A stretch of DNA of 64,000 nt from Deltaproteobacteria bacterium (GCA_016875395.1 VGRF01000012.1:1-64000), one strand, 5' to 3'. Shown: positions 44,801-54,335, counted from the stretch's first letter. Notes: a model not told the origin generated them from the letters alone. Numbers and translations are program-made.

Positions 44801-46726
44801 CTAGCGCCCGCCGCCCGCCACGAGCGCGCCTTCGATCGCCGCCGCGACCGCGCTCGGCGGGAGGTCGTGCGAGACGAGGCCCTTCAGCGGGCGATCGCTG
44901 TGGCGCTGGTGCTCGATCTTCGCCTTGATGTCGAAGATGAAGCCCGGCTCCTTCTCCTCGCTGTGGCAGGAGCCGCACAGCTGCGTGACGGCGCACGAGC
45001 CGCACTTGTCGGCGAGGCTGATGATCGTGCCCTTCTTCGCCGCGCCTTCGGCGACGTGGTCCGCGCCGCCGCCGTGGCACGTTTCGCAGCCGACTTCCGG
45101 CGTCGCGCTCGCGTGCGGGTGCGCCTGCCACTTCGCGGTCTCGCTCGCGTGACAGCTCGCGCAGGCCTCGCTGCCCACCTTCGCCACGGTCTCGGGTAGC
45201 AGGTCGCTGCGCGGCTTGCCGAGCGCGGCGACGTGCGCGGCCTTCTCCTCGGGCGAGAGTGCCGCGAGCTTCGCGTGCGAGACGCGGGGTAGGAACGCGG
45301 CGTACTCGAAGCCGAGTGAGTGCTCGGGCGTGTGGCAGGTCGCACAGACGGGCTCGTAGTCGTCATTGGCGACGTGCCCCGGCGAGAGATGCGGGCCGCC
45401 GCGGCCGTGGCAGGTCTCGCAGCCGACGTTCTCGAGCTCCGTGTTCGGCTGCGCGATCGCGAAGCCGCCGGGCTTCCCGAAGCCGACGACGTGGCACGTC
45501 ACGCACTCGCCCTTCGCGTCGGCGCCGTGCTTCACGAGCGTGTTCAGCGCCGTCGCGTGCTGCGTCATCTCCCAGGTCGCGCGCTGCTCGGTGTGGCAGG
45601 CGGTGCAGAAGTCGTTGCCGCTGTAGCCGCTCTGGCTGAGCAGCATCGGGGCCGGCACTTCTGCGAGTGTCGCGAGCCGCATGCGCGCGAGCGGCACGTA
45701 GCGCTCCGCTGCCCAGCCCTGCGAGCGCCACTGGATCTGGCCCGCGGCGTCGATCCCGATCAGCACGGGCACGCCGAGCGTCGCGCCATACTTGTTACGG
45801 ATCGCGACGTCGTAGTCGGGCACGATCGCGTCGTACCTCGTGAAGCGGCTCTTCAGATCCTCGAGCACCGCGGTCTCGCTTCCATGCGTCGAGACGAGCA
45901 CGATCTTCGGCCGCTTCGCGGCGGGCAGCTTCGGCAGCTCCTCGCTCAGGAACGCCATCGCCTCGTGGCAGTGCGGGCACGTGTAGAGGAAGAACATCAG
46001 CACGACGGGCTTCCCGCGCAGCGACGACAGCGTGAACTTGCCCTTGCCCTCGAACTGATCCGCGGTGAAGTCGGGCGCAAGCGGCGTTCCGGTCGTGATC
46101 TCGAGCCGCAGCAGCTCGCGCAGCTGTTTCTCGACGGCCTTCTCGGGCTCCGCGATGTCGGTCGGGAAGTAGCTCGCGCTGCCGATCATGTTCGCGTCGG
46201 CGTCGGCCACGATCGCGAACGCCGGAATCGGCTGCCGGGTTAGCTTCGAGATGAACGCGCCGCCGTCGTCGAGAAAGCTCGTGATGTCGAGGCCGTTGTC
46301 GGCCAGGAACGCCTGGGTCGTCGCCGCGTTCGAGCCCATCGCGAAGCCGACGATCTGGAAGTTCGCGTGCACGCGCTCCGCCGCGATCGCCTTCATCGCC
46401 GTCGCGATCACGCGCGCGTCGGGCAGCTCGGGATTGAAGCCCCAGTAGAGCGTGCGCTTGCCGATGAACTTCGAGACCGAGAGCGGCTCGCCCTGAATGC
46501 TGATGCCCTCGAAGGCAGGCAGCGGCGTCCCGCGGCGCTCGCTCGCGGGCGTCTGCGCACTGGGCGCGGGCGCGGCCTGCGCGGCGCCAGGGTCTGCGGC
46601 CGGAGCGCTCGCGCTCGGCTTCTCGCCAGGGCAACCGGCGAGCAGAGTGATTAGGGCGAGAACGACCGATGCGAGGAGTAGGGCGGGCTTGCGCACGGCG
46701 CGCAGGGTAGGCGGGGGCGACTTCAT
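44801..46726 (-). CDS. Redoxin/multihaem cytochrome c fusion lipoprotein
   Basis: A 641-residue exported lipoprotein (lipobox LITLLAGC, Cys32). The first thioredoxin-like domain (about 75-205; PLPAFEGISIQGEPLSVSKF) lacks a CxxC. A second TlpA-like domain (about 215-350) has CPHC in LMFFLYTCPHCHEAMAFL. The C-terminal part (about 370-600) carries seven CxxCH haem sites: CTACH, CVTCH, CETCH, CATCH, CASCH, CETCH and CGSCH. It would couple thiol chemistry to haem electron transfer in the periplasm or on a membrane surface. The start is the ATG at 46726; an extension to 46786 adds no signal-peptide features. Confidence 0.88.
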   Translation of the reverse strand: MKSPPPTLRAVRKPALLLASVVLALITLLAGCPGEKPSASAPAADPGAAQAAPAPSAQTPASERRGTPLPAFEGISIQGEPLSVSKFIGKRTLYWGFNPELPDARVIATAMKAIAAERVHANFQIVGFAMGSNAATTQAFLADNGLDITSFLDDGGAFISKLTRQPIPAFAIVADADANMIGSASYFPTDIAEPEKAVEKQLRELLRLEITTGTPLAPDFTADQFEGKGKFTLSSLRGKPVVLMFFLYTCPHCHEAMAFLSEELPKLPAAKRPKIVLVSTHGSETAVLEDLKSRFTRYDAIVPDYDVAIRNKYGATLGVPVLIGIDAAGQIQWRSQGWAAERYVPLARMRLATLAEVPAPMLLSQSGYSGNDFCTACHTEQRATWEMTQHATALNTLVKHGADAKGECVTCHVVGFGKPGGFAIAQPNTELENVGCETCHGRGGPHLSPGHVANDDYEPVCATCHTPEHSLGFEYAAFLPRVSHAKLAALSPEEKAAHVAALGKPRSDLLPETVAKVGSEACASCHASETAKWQAHPHASATPEVGCETCHGGGADHVAEGAAKKGTIISLADKCGSCAVTQLCGSCHSEEKEPGFIFDIKAKIEHQRHSDRPLKGLVSHDLPPSAVAAAIEGALVAGGGR

Positions 46727-46756
46727 CGCAACGCGCTGGACGCGCGGCCCGTGTGC

Positions 46757-46795
46757 AAAAGCGACGGGCCGGCTGGCGCTCGCCAACCGGCCCGT
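46757..46795 (-). terminator. Rho-independent-like terminator of the thiolase operon
   Basis: Read on the minus strand, ACGGGCCGG and CCGGCCCGT form a perfect 9-bp GC-rich stem (outer pairs 46764-46795). An inner GGC/GCC pairing lies in the loop, and CGCTTTT follows directly. It lies 20 bases after the thiolase stop codon and 30 bases before the cytochrome gene start, so it should end the DUF35-thiolase transcript. This is the clearest terminator in the window. Confidence 0.8.
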
Positions 46796-46815
46796 GCTTC
46801 AGGTCACTCGTGCGA

Positions 46816-47961
46816 TCACACCTTCTCGAGGATGTGAATGCCGCACGCGGAGCCGAGGCCGATCACGTGCGTGAGCCCGAGGCGCGCGCCTTGAACCTGG
46901 CGCTTGCCCGCCTCGCCGCGCAGATGCGTCGAGACTTCGTAGATGTTCGCGATGCCGGTCGCGCCGAGCGGATGGCCCTTCGAGAGCAGGCCGCCCGAGA
47001 CGTTCACCGGCACCTTCCCGCCGAGCTGCACCGCGCCGCTGTCGATCATCTGGCCGGCTTCGCCGTCCGCGCACAGGCCGAGGTTCTCGTAGTGGAGGAT
47101 CTCGGCGGTCGCGAAGCAGTCGTGCAGCTCGACCAGGTTGATGTCCTTCGCGGAGACGCCGGCCATCTCGTAGGCCTTCTTCGCCGCGATGCGCGTGCAG
47201 GTGTTCACGTCGGGCATGACGAGGTCGCGCTCCTGCCACGGATCGCTCGCCATCACGCTCGCCTTCACGCGAACCGCGCGGCCCATCAGGCCGAGCTCCT
47301 TCGCCTTCTTCTCGCTGCACAGCACCGCCGCCGCGGCGCCGTCGACGTTGATCGAGCACATGAACTTGGTGTTCGGGTAGGCGATCATCTCCGAGTTCAT
47401 CACCTCTTCGAGGCTGAACTCCTTCTGCATCGTCGCCTTCGGATTCATCGTCGAGTGGAAGTGGTTCTTCACCGAGACCTTGGCGAACTGCTTGAAGGTC
47501 GTGCCGTACTTGCGCGCGTGCTCTTGGCCCGCCTCGGCGAACACCGCCGGCATCGTGCCCGAGCCGAGCAGACCTTCCTTCGGGATGCCCGTGCCGCCAC
47601 CCGCGCCGCCGAGCAGGCCGCCGCCCATCTTCTCGACGCCGACCGCGAGCACGACGTCGTACACGCCGGCCTTCACCGACATCCACGCCTCGCGGAATGC
47701 CGTGGCCCCGGTCGCGCAGGCGTTCGCGCAGTTCACGACCGGAATGCCGGTCTGGCCGATCTGCTGGAGGATACGCTGGCCGACCATCGCCGAGGCCTGG
47801 CCGAGGTTCCCGCAGTAAAAGGCCTCCATCTGCTGGATCTTGAGGCCGCAGTCGTCGAGCGCCATCAGCGCCGCCTGCGAGCCCATCACGTCCACCGAAG
47901 GACCGGTGCCGGCCTTCATGAACTTGAGCATGTCGATGCCAACGATGTAAACGTCGCTCAT
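46816..47961 (-). CDS. Thiolase family protein (SCP-x/lipid-transfer type)
   Basis: A 381-residue thiolase-fold protein. The nucleophile Cys82 is in VVNCANACATGATAFREAW. The downstream His and Cys are in SGGLLSKGHPLGATGIANIY and GLGSACGIHILEKV. The HDCF motif (LVELHDCFATAEILHYENLG) marks the SCP-x/acetyl-CoA acetyltransferase-like branch involved in sterol or branched acyl chain breakdown. The gene upstream encodes a DUF35 protein, a usual partner that forms a complex with such thiolases. The pair ends at the terminator at 46757. Confidence 0.9.
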   Translation of the reverse strand: MSDVYIVGIDMLKFMKAGTGPSVDVMGSQAALMALDDCGLKIQQMEAFYCGNLGQASAMVGQRILQQIGQTGIPVVNCANACATGATAFREAWMSVKAGVYDVVLAVGVEKMGGGLLGGAGGGTGIPKEGLLGSGTMPAVFAEAGQEHARKYGTTFKQFAKVSVKNHFHSTMNPKATMQKEFSLEEVMNSEMIAYPNTKFMCSINVDGAAAAVLCSEKKAKELGLMGRAVRVKASVMASDPWQERDLVMPDVNTCTRIAAKKAYEMAGVSAKDINLVELHDCFATAEILHYENLGLCADGEAGQMIDSGAVQLGGKVPVNVSGGLLSKGHPLGATGIANIYEVSTHLRGEAGKRQVQGARLGLTHVIGLGSACGIHILEKV

Positions 47962-47985
47962 GAGTGTCTCCTTGCTCGCCTGTTG

Positions 47986-48411
47986 TTAGGCGCGCGCCTG
48001 GAAGAAGTAAGAGATGTAGGAGTTGCCTTCGCGATCCTTGCGGCCGAGCGCGTCCTTGTAGACGACGTCGACCGGCATCCCGAACTTGATCTTCTCCGGG
48101 TTCGGATCGATCCCGATCAGGTTGCCCTTCACCGTGCCGCCGCCGTCGAGATCGACGACCGCGGAGATGTACGGAACCGCGACGCCGGGGAACGAGCGCG
48201 TCACGATCGAGTAGACGTAGAGCTTGCCGGTGTTGGCGAGCTTGGTCGCGCTCAGCTTCCCGCGCGTGCCGCACTTCGAGCACACCTCGCGCTCGCCGAG
48301 GAAGATCGCTCCGCAAGCGCCGCACTTGTGACCTTCGAGGTAGGGATCTCCGTTCTCGGGCAGCTTGAGGAAGTCGACTGCCGGGAGCGGCTTCTTGGCC
48401 GCGTCTGACAT
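47986..48411 (-). CDS. Zn-ribbon/OB-fold DUF35 thiolase partner
   Basis: A 141-residue OB-fold protein with a rubredoxin-like zinc ribbon: CGACGAIF and CSKCGTRG (about residues 30-50). The OB strand VYSIVTRSFPGVAVPYISAV follows. DUF35 proteins bind thiolases and hydratases of the SCP-x type and act as acyl-CoA-binding subunits. The thiolase gene follows after 24 bases. AGGAG sits before the ATG at 48411. The longer in-frame start at 48582 is rejected because it adds no zinc-ribbon sequence. Confidence 0.9.
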   Translation of the reverse strand: MSDAAKKPLPAVDFLKLPENGDPYLEGHKCGACGAIFLGEREVCSKCGTRGKLSATKLANTGKLYVYSIVTRSFPGVAVPYISAVVDLDGGGTVKGNLIGIDPNPEKIKFGMPVDVVYKDALGRKDREGNSYISYFFQARA

Positions 48412-48553
48412 TGGGGGGTCTCCTGGGATTCGCGAGAGATTTCGCGGAAGGCGCGAGGATGACTTAGCCCCGAAGCGTCGGCTAGCAGCGACGGGCCAGA
48501 GAAGCGAGGCGGCCGCAGCAGGCGAAGCGATTTCAGGGACTCGCGCTTCCGGC

Positions 48554-49030
48554 CTACCCGCCCAGCAACGCGAGGGCTTCACGGACGCGCCCAGCGTGGA
48601 CCGTCTCCTCGCGCCCGTTCTGCCTCAAGAGCTTTTGGATCTCGGCGTTCTCCTCGGCGTCCGCCCACTTCTGGTAGCCCGCGTCGCCTTGCAGCTCGCC
48701 TTGCACGATGCCCGCGAGCATCTCACCCGTGACGGCGTCGGGCAGCGCGATCGCGAAGGGCGCGAGGTCGCGCGCCTCGGGCTCCCAGCTGCCGCCGAGC
48801 TTCAGCGCGATCGCGCGCCGCAGCCGCTCCGCATGTCCGCGCTCCTCGCGCGCGTTCTTGCGCAGCAGGTCCGCCGCCTGCGCGTTCGCGAGGCGGTCCG
48901 CGAGCAGGTTGTAGAAAGTCTCGCCCGCGTTCTCGAGCCGGAACATCAGCCGCATTTCCTCGACCCCGAGCTTGGGAATCGAATCGAGCGACGCGGCCAG
49001 CTCGTTGAAGTCACCAGAATCCGTAGACAT
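48554..49030 (-). CDS. Ferritin-like di-iron protein (rubrerythrin-type four-helix bundle)
   Basis: A 158-residue helical protein with the ferritin-like metal motifs: FRLENAGETFYN, then REERGHAERLRRAIA, QGELQGDAGYQKWADAEENA and REETVHAGRVREAL. The two ExxH pairs plus single Glu residues match a di-iron site. The rubredoxin-like domain of rubrerythrin is absent. It probably handles peroxide or iron. It lies alone between DUF35 and the DnaK/J cluster. Bases 49031-49302 upstream are a purine-rich gap without a gene. Confidence 0.82.
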   Translation of the reverse strand: MSTDSGDFNELAASLDSIPKLGVEEMRLMFRLENAGETFYNLLADRLANAQAADLLRKNAREERGHAERLRRAIALKLGGSWEPEARDLAPFAIALPDAVTGEMLAGIVQGELQGDAGYQKWADAEENAEIQKLLRQNGREETVHAGRVREALALLGG

Positions 49031-49302
49031 GCGCGCTCCTCAGAAGAGTGAAGCGCGCAGGAAACCTCAACTCGCGCAAAGAAGCGACAGAAGAAACCAG
49101 GAAGCGAAGCGGCCCCGCAAGCTGGCGAGATGCGAGGACAACGAACCGCGGGCTGGATGTGTGCCGCAAGCCGCGAGCGCCCAAGCAGGTGTGCGCTCGT
49201 TGCGTGACGCGGCGCGCAGCGAGCCGGAGTCCGCGGAGGCGAGCGAAGCACAAGGAAACGCGCGGAGAGCACGAGCCCCAGTTACGAAGAAGAAGAGCCG
49301 AC

Positions 49303-49848
49303 CTACCTACCGATCGGCGGTGGCCCGACCTGTCCCGGCGGCGCATTCCGAAGCGCCACCCGAATCTGCTCCGCGAACTTCTTGAACCCGTCGTTCCCCG
49401 GCTCGAACGTGAGCGCCATCTTCATGTTCCGCGCGGCCGAGGCGAGGTCGCCCTTGTCGAGGTCGGCCCGCGCGAGGCCGAAGAAGCGGCGGCCATTGGG
49501 CGTCTTGCCGAGGTAGTCGTCGAGGGCCTGCTTGTCCGCGCGCGTCTCCGCTTCGGCGAGCGCGATGCGCGTCTGGCCGCTCGCGAGCTGCGCGTCGTAG
49601 GCCTGGCGCCGGCGCTGATCGCGCAGCACCTGGTACGCCTCGCTGATGCGCTTCGCGATCCGCCCGAGGGCCTCCGCGTCGGCGCCGGTGAGGTGACGGT
49701 TCGCGTCGGGGTGCAGCTTTCGCGACGCGCCGTAATAAGCCTGCTTCACCGCCGACGCCGCGGCGCCGCGCTCCAGCTCGAGCAGCTGGTAGTAGTCGAG
49801 CTCGTCGACCAGCCTCGCGAGCGCGCGTACTTCAGCAGCAGAGATCAC
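49303..49848 (-). CDS. J-domain protein with C-terminal TPR-like helices
   Basis: A 181-residue Hsp40. The J domain occupies residues about 15-85, with DYYQLLELERGAAASAVKQA, the essential HPD at 46-48 (SRKLHPDAN) and ISEAYQVLRDQRRRQAYD. No Gly/Phe, zinc or substrate-binding domain follows. Residues 110-165 look TPR-like (NGRRFFGLARADLDKGDLAS). It lies 11 bases downstream of the DnaK-like gene, so it is its likely dedicated co-chaperone. Confidence 0.88.
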   Translation of the reverse strand: MISAAEVRALARLVDELDYYQLLELERGAAASAVKQAYYGASRKLHPDANRHLTGADAEALGRIAKRISEAYQVLRDQRRRQAYDAQLASGQTRIALAEAETRADKQALDDYLGKTPNGRRFFGLARADLDKGDLASAARNMKMALTFEPGNDGFKKFAEQIRVALRNAPPGQVGPPPIGR

Positions 49849-49859
49849 GGCGCCAATCC

Positions 49860-52175
49860 CTACTCGTCGTCGTGGTGGTATCGCGAGAGGTCGGCACCGT
49901 GATCGAACAGGCTCTCGGCGCCAGTCATCAGGTCGGGTGCTTGGCCCGGGTCACCGCTCGCCTCGATCTCGATCCCTTCGAGGTCGGCCTCCTCGATCTC
50001 GGCCACCTCGGCCAGGATCTCGAGATCGTCGATGAGATCGAGCGCCTCGGCTTCGGGAGCTGCCGCGCTCGTCGCGGGCTTCGGCGGCTCGGCGGCCTCC
50101 ACGGGCGCCGCGTCGCGCGTCTGCGTGTCTTCGTTCGCATCGGCGCGCGCCCCGCTCGGCTGCGTCGAGTCGAGGGCGAGGTCGAGGTCGAGATCGTCGG
50201 CGTCGTCGATCAGGTCGCTCGTGTCCTCGCTGTCGATCACGGCGACGTCTTCGGGCGCGCTCGGCGCGATTGCAATCACCGCCGGCGCCTTCGGCGCAGC
50301 CTTCGCGACCGGCGCGGCAGGCTTCTCCGCTGCAACCGGATTCGCCGCGACCGGCGCAGGCGCAGGCTGCGGAGCGGAAGGCGCCGCCGCGGGCTTGGCA
50401 GCGGCAGGCGCAGCCGGCTTCGGGGCCGCCGCGGGCTTGGGCGCGGTGGGTGGTGCTGCGGGCTTCGCTACGGCCGCGGGCTTCGCCGCTGGCGCAGAAG
50501 CAGGAGCCGCCTTCGCGACCGGCGCGGGCTTGGGCGCAGGCTTCGGCGGCGGCGCCGGCTCGATCTCCTGATCGGGCGCGGCCTGCGTTTGCACGCGGTC
50601 CGTGCGCTTCGCCTGGACGATCTCGTCGAGCTCGCCGTCCGAGAGGCCCGACGAGTACGTCAGCGTGGTCGCCGCGACCTTGCCGGTCTCCTGGTCCTTC
50701 GCCTGCACGTTGAGGATGCCGTCGGCGTTGATCTCGAAGGTGACGTCGATGCGGACACCGCCGCGCGGCGCCTTCTTGAACCCGCTGAAGTCGAACTGCC
50801 CGAGCAGCTCGTTCTCTTCCGCGCGGCGCGACTCACCCTGACACACGCGGATCTGCACGCGCTCCTGGTTGTCTTGCGTGGTCGTGAAGCTGCGCGTCTG
50901 CTCGATCGGCACGGGCGTGTTGCGCTCGATCACGGTCTCGGCGAGCCCGCGCGCGACGCCGATGCGCAGCGAGAGCGGCGTGACGTCGAGCAGGAACGCG
51001 CCGCCGCCCGCCGCCTCTTCCGTGACGACATCGCCGACGAGCGACGCCGCGTGGATCGAGGCGCCCATCGCGACGACTTCGTCGGGGTCGACGTCGGTGC
51101 GCGGCTCCTGCTGGAAGTACGCGCGCACGTGGTTGCGAATCAGCGGGAGCCGCGTCGGGCCGCCCACGAGGATCACGCCGTCGAGGTCGCGCGCGACGAG
51201 GCTGGCCTGCTGCAGCGCTTCGTCGCACACCTTGAACGTGCGCAGCACGAGGTCGCCCACGAGCGACTCGAACTCGGCGGCCGTCAGCATGCGCTCGATC
51301 GAGATCGAATTGCCCTGCGCGTCCTTCGCGATGTCGGGGATGCGGATCTCCGCCTGCTCCTCCACCGACAGCGTGCGCTTCGCCGCCTCGGCCGCGGCCT
51401 TCAGCTTCTCGAGCGCGTAGATGTCGCTGCGCAGGTTGGTGCCGTGCTGCGAGACGAACTCGTCGGCGAGCAGGTCGATGATGCGGTCGTCGAAGTCGTC
51501 GCCGCCGAGGTAGGTGTCGCCGCAGGTCGCGAGCACCTCGAACACGTCCTTGCCGATCTCGAGGATCGAGATGTCGAAGGTGCCGCCGCCGAAGTCGTAG
51601 ATCGCGACTTTCTGCGAGAGGCCTTTGCCGAAGCCGTAGGCGAGCGCCGCCGCCGTCGGCTCGTTGAGCAGCCGGAGCACCTCGAGGCCGGCGATCTTCC
51701 CCGCGTCCTTCGTGGCTTGGCGCTGGTTGTCGTTGAAGTAGGCGGGCACCGTGATCACCGCCTTCGTGACGGGCTGGCCGAGCCGCGCCTCCGCGATCTG
51801 CTTCATCTCCTTCAGCACCATCGCGGAGATCTCGGGCAGCGAGTACAGCTCGTCGCGGATCTGGATGCGGACGCTGTGGCCCGGGCCGTCGAGAATCTTG
51901 TACGCGCAGATCGCGCGCGCCTTCTTCACTTCCTCGCTGAACGAGTAGCGGCCGATCAGGCGCTTCGCGGACGCGACGGTGTTCTGCGGATCGAGGATCA
52001 GGTTTGCGCGCGCGGCGTTGCCGACCTGCACGCTGCCGTCCTCGTGGAAGGCAACCACGCTCGCGGTGATGCGCTCGCCGTAGCCGCTCGGAAGCACCTC
52101 GACCGTGCGGCCGCGGGCGATCGCGACGCACGAGTTGCTCGTTCCGAGATCGATGCCGACCGCGATTTCCGCCAT
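49860..52175 (-). CDS. DnaK-like Hsp70 without lid, with long Ala/Pro/Lys and acidic tail
   Basis: A 771-residue Hsp70. The ATPase domain (1-385) is intact: [55 protein letters not shown] and [11 protein letters not shown]. The substrate-binding beta domain follows (about 390-505; [12 protein letters not shown]). The helical lid is missing. Instead there are about 130 residues of Ala/Pro/Lys repeats ([19 protein letters not shown]) and a strongly acidic end ([18 protein letters not shown]). The EEVD-like tail of DnaK is absent. It is transcribed with its own J-protein, so it is probably a specialised chaperone rather than the general DnaK. Confidence 0.88.
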   Translation of the reverse strand: MAEIAVGIDLGTSNSCVAIARGRTVEVLPSGYGERITASVVAFHEDGSVQVGNAARANLILDPQNTVASAKRLIGRYSFSEEVKKARAICAYKILDGPGHSVRIQIRDELYSLPEISAMVLKEMKQIAEARLGQPVTKAVITVPAYFNDNQRQATKDAGKIAGLEVLRLLNEPTAAALAYGFGKGLSQKVAIYDFGGGTFDISILEIGKDVFEVLATCGDTYLGGDDFDDRIIDLLADEFVSQHGTNLRSDIYALEKLKAAAEAAKRTLSVEEQAEIRIPDIAKDAQGNSISIERMLTAAEFESLVGDLVLRTFKVCDEALQQASLVARDLDGVILVGGPTRLPLIRNHVRAYFQQEPRTDVDPDEVVAMGASIHAASLVGDVVTEEAAGGGAFLLDVTPLSLRIGVARGLAETVIERNTPVPIEQTRSFTTTQDNQERVQIRVCQGESRRAEENELLGQFDFSGFKKAPRGGVRIDVTFEINADGILNVQAKDQETGKVAATTLTYSSGLSDGELDEIVQAKRTDRVQTQAAPDQEIEPAPPPKPAPKPAPVAKAAPASAPAAKPAAVAKPAAPPTAPKPAAAPKPAAPAAAKPAAAPSAPQPAPAPVAANPVAAEKPAAPVAKAAPKAPAVIAIAPSAPEDVAVIDSEDTSDLIDDADDLDLDLALDSTQPSGARADANEDTQTRDAAPVEAAEPPKPATSAAAPEAEALDLIDDLEILAEVAEIEEADLEGIEIEASGDPGQAPDLMTGAESLFDHGADLSRYHHDDE

Positions 52176-52282
52176 GCGCCCTCCGCCCGCGTGTGCGGGA
52201 CTCCACGGCTGCGTATCGGCGCTTCACGGCGGTCCCCTTGAGATTGGAAAACGCCGGCTGCCGCGGCGGCTTCGCGCGCAAC

Positions 52283-52372
52283 TCGAGTGCGCAAGCGGAG
52301 CGCGCCGCGAGGCGAAGCCGAGCGAAGTCGAGTGCGGTAGCGGGGCGCGCAGCGAGGCAAAGCGGCGCGAGG
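52283..52372. repeat. Two-copy 45-bp tandem repeat in the dnaK-like/yebC gap
   Basis: Two imperfect units with a 45-bp period start at 52283 (TCGAGTGCGCAAGCGGAGCG) and 52328 (TCGAGTGCGGTAGCGGGGCG). They lie in the 292-base divergent gap between the DnaK-like gene and yebC, which holds no gene. They could be regulatory-site duplicates or a decayed repetitive element. Confidence 0.55.
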
Positions 52373-52467
52373 TTCGAGCGTGCCCGTGGCGTTCTGGAGC
52401 CGCCGGGACGCTGGTTGCGCATCCTGCGGCGTTCTCCTAGAGGGAGCCTTTCTGCAGGGAGTGACGC

Positions 52468-53208
52468 ATGTCCGGCCATTCGAAATGGGCGACGATTCGG
52501 CGCAAGAAGGGCGCGATCGACGCGAAGCGCGGGAAGATCTTCACCAAGCTGATCCGCGAGATTCAGACCGCTGCCCGCATGGGCGGCGGCAGCGTCGACG
52601 GGAACCCGCGGCTGCGCCTCGCGGTCGAGAAGGCGCGCTCCGAGAACATGCCCAAGGACACGATCCAGCGGGCGATCCAGAAGGGCTCCGGCGGCGGCGA
52701 CGGCTCGAACTTCGAGGAGGTCGTGTACGAGGGCTACGGCCCCGGCGGCGTCGCGATTCTGATCGAGGGCCTCACCGACAACCGCACGCGCACGGTCGGC
52801 GAAGTGCGCCACGCCTTCTCGAAGCACGGGGGCAACCTCGGCGCGCAGGGCTGCGTCTCGCACCTGTTCGAGAAGAAGGGGCAGGTCGTGCTCGAGGGCG
52901 TGAACGGCGACGCCCTGATGGAGGCGGCGCTCGAAGCCGGCGCGGACGATGTCGTGGAGTACGAGGGCACGTTCACCGTCGTGACGCGGCCGAGCGACCT
53001 CGAAGGCGTGAAGGCGGCGCTGGAGAAGGCGGGCTTCGCGACGAAGAGCGCGGAGATCACGATGCAGGCGTCGACGCAAGTGCCGCTCACCGGGGACGCG
53101 GCGGAGTCGATGGTGAAGCTGGCGGAGGCTCTGGAGGACCTCGACGACGTGCAGAACGTTCACGCGAATTTCGACATCGCGGCGGAGGAGCTGGCGCGGA
53201 TCGCTTGA
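52468..53208 (+). CDS. yebC: YebC/PmpR-family regulatory protein
   Basis: A 246-residue YebC family protein, regarded as a transcription regulator or, in recent work on relatives, a translation factor. It starts [20 protein letters not shown] and has the family motifs [40 protein letters not shown] and [13 protein letters not shown], ending with [20 protein letters not shown] sequence precedes the ATG. In many bacteria yebC is next to ruvCAB; here about 1.35 kb (the cassette and the 167-bp element) separates them. Confidence 0.93.
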   Translation: MSGHSKWATIRRKKGAIDAKRGKIFTKLIREIQTAARMGGGSVDGNPRLRLAVEKARSENMPKDTIQRAIQKGSGGGDGSNFEEVVYEGYGPGGVAILIEGLTDNRTRTVGEVRHAFSKHGGNLGAQGCVSHLFEKKGQVVLEGVNGDALMEAALEAGADDVVEYEGTFTVVTRPSDLEGVKAALEKAGFATKSAEITMQASTQVPLTGDAAESMVKLAEALEDLDDVQNVHANFDIAAEELARIA

Positions 53209-53324
53209 GCCCCGATGGCCGCGGTCAAGAGTTCCGCAGCGACGAGACGAGTCGGAGTACGGAGCACAGCGAGTAGAAGGGCATGCCGCGGCGCCCCGCT
53301 CTTCTGCGCGTGGGACCTTGCGGA

Positions 53325-53960
53325 TCAGCGGATTTGAGAATCGAGCGCAGCGACGGCTTTCTCCAGCACCGCCTCGCCAACAAGCCCGGTCACAGCGAGC
53401 CCCAGCAAGTAGCTCTTGATTGCTGGCGGCATTCCCGAGCTCGCGAGCGCATCGATCTGGCGCGCGAGAGACTGCTGTTCCTCGGCGGAAGCGTTCTGCA
53501 TCAGCGCCATGCAGAACGCGGGGAGTCCCTCTTTCGCCTTCTCGAAGTCGACGTTCGACATGATGCGGACAACGGATTCGGCGCGCGGCGCAGCGCGACC
53601 GCGATCGACGGCGCGATCTACCGCCTGCAGAAGAATCTGGAGCAGAGCCGAGGGCCCAATTCCGACATCTTGGTCACCGCTTCGCACGGTGAAGAACGCC
53701 GTACGAAAGATCGCCATCGCGCCCAAGCCACTCAGGAGCACTTTCGCTACCGGGGAAGTGATCCCCGCTGGCCAAGTCAAGGATTCCGCCATGAGGAATG
53801 CCGCGATCGATGCGACAGCATTGATCGCCACGTAAGAGCCGCCCGGCGCGGTCCGCAGGGCCCGCGCAGGGGCATCGCGGTACCGGCCAACGAGCTCGAT
53901 CCCGCCAACGGCCTCTCCCAACAAGCACGCGAGCAAGGCATTCCCGGTGTCGGGGCTCAT
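53325..53960 (-). CDS. Membrane protein of a two-gene cassette, unknown function
   Basis: A 211-residue protein with two likely membrane segments (YVAINAVASIAAFLMAESL and VLLSGLGAMAIFRTAFFTV) and a soluble helical C-terminal domain (FEKAKEGLPAFCMALMQNAS, SYLLGLAVTGLVGEAVLEKA). I recognise no characterised family. Its ATG at 53960 makes an ATGA overlap with the wHTH gene, so the two are translated together. The pair sits between yebC and ruvC with the 167-bp element next to it. A membrane effector controlled by a DNA-binding partner is one reading, unproven. Confidence 0.7.
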   Translation of the reverse strand: MSPDTGNALLACLLGEAVGGIELVGRYRDAPARALRTAPGGSYVAINAVASIAAFLMAESLTWPAGITSPVAKVLLSGLGAMAIFRTAFFTVRSGDQDVGIGPSALLQILLQAVDRAVDRGRAAPRAESVVRIMSNVDFEKAKEGLPAFCMALMQNASAEEQQSLARQIDALASSGMPPAIKSYLLGLAVTGLVGEAVLEKAVAALDSQIR

Positions 53961-54262
53961 TCCGCTTCACTCTGCTTTGCAAGCCGGAGCATTCGCTGGC
54001 CGTCGGGGGTGAGGCGTGCGAACTCGTCATCCCCCTTTGCCTCGAGATCGACAAGCCCCTCCGACCTCAGAACGGCGAGTGCCTTCGCGAATGCCAATAG
54101 GTCGACGCGGAGCTGCCGGCGCAGGGCGCCAACTTCGATTTCCCCGTCCGCGAGTGCTCGAATGAGTTGCACGGGGGTCGCGCTCGCGGGCTCGGATGCC
54201 TCGCGCCGCTGCTTGAGCGCACCTAGAAAGGCCGAGATCTCGAATCCGGCTTTTGCGCCCAT
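53957..54262 (-). CDS. Small winged-helix-like DNA-binding protein
   Basis: A 101-residue protein with a wHTH-like pattern: TPVQLIRALADGEIEVGALR, RQLRVDLLAFAKALAVLRSE, GLVDLEAKGDDEFARLTPDG. This resembles MarR/ArsR-type winged helices, compared by eye only. GAGGAGGACT lies before the ATG at 54262. The frame also stays open upstream into the 167-bp element, but that extension is an artefact. It is the upstream gene of the cassette and its promoter must lie in or beside the repeat element. Confidence 0.65.
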   Translation of the reverse strand: MGAKAGFEISAFLGALKQRREASEPASATPVQLIRALADGEIEVGALRRQLRVDLLAFAKALAVLRSEGLVDLEAKGDDEFARLTPDGQRMLRLAKQSEAE

Positions 54263-54335
54263 TGAGTCCTCCTCGAACGCGCGGACGATAACGCTCACGG
54301 CTCGATTGCGGCGGTGCAGCCGAAGCTCTCGGGTA

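Noticed and set aside
45965-45982. CPHCH as an eighth haem-binding site in the redoxin/cytochrome fusion
   Set aside because: It lies in the TlpA-like active-site position (FLYTCPHCHEAM) and is best read as the thiol pair of the redoxin domain.
49031-49302. A coding gene in the gap between the ferritin-like and J-protein genes
   Set aside because: Open frames here are short, purine-driven and lack a start with a ribosome-binding site or any recognisable motif.
52371-52380. GGTTCGAGCG as a tRNA T-loop
   Set aside because: No matching acceptor, D- or anticodon stems can be built around it.
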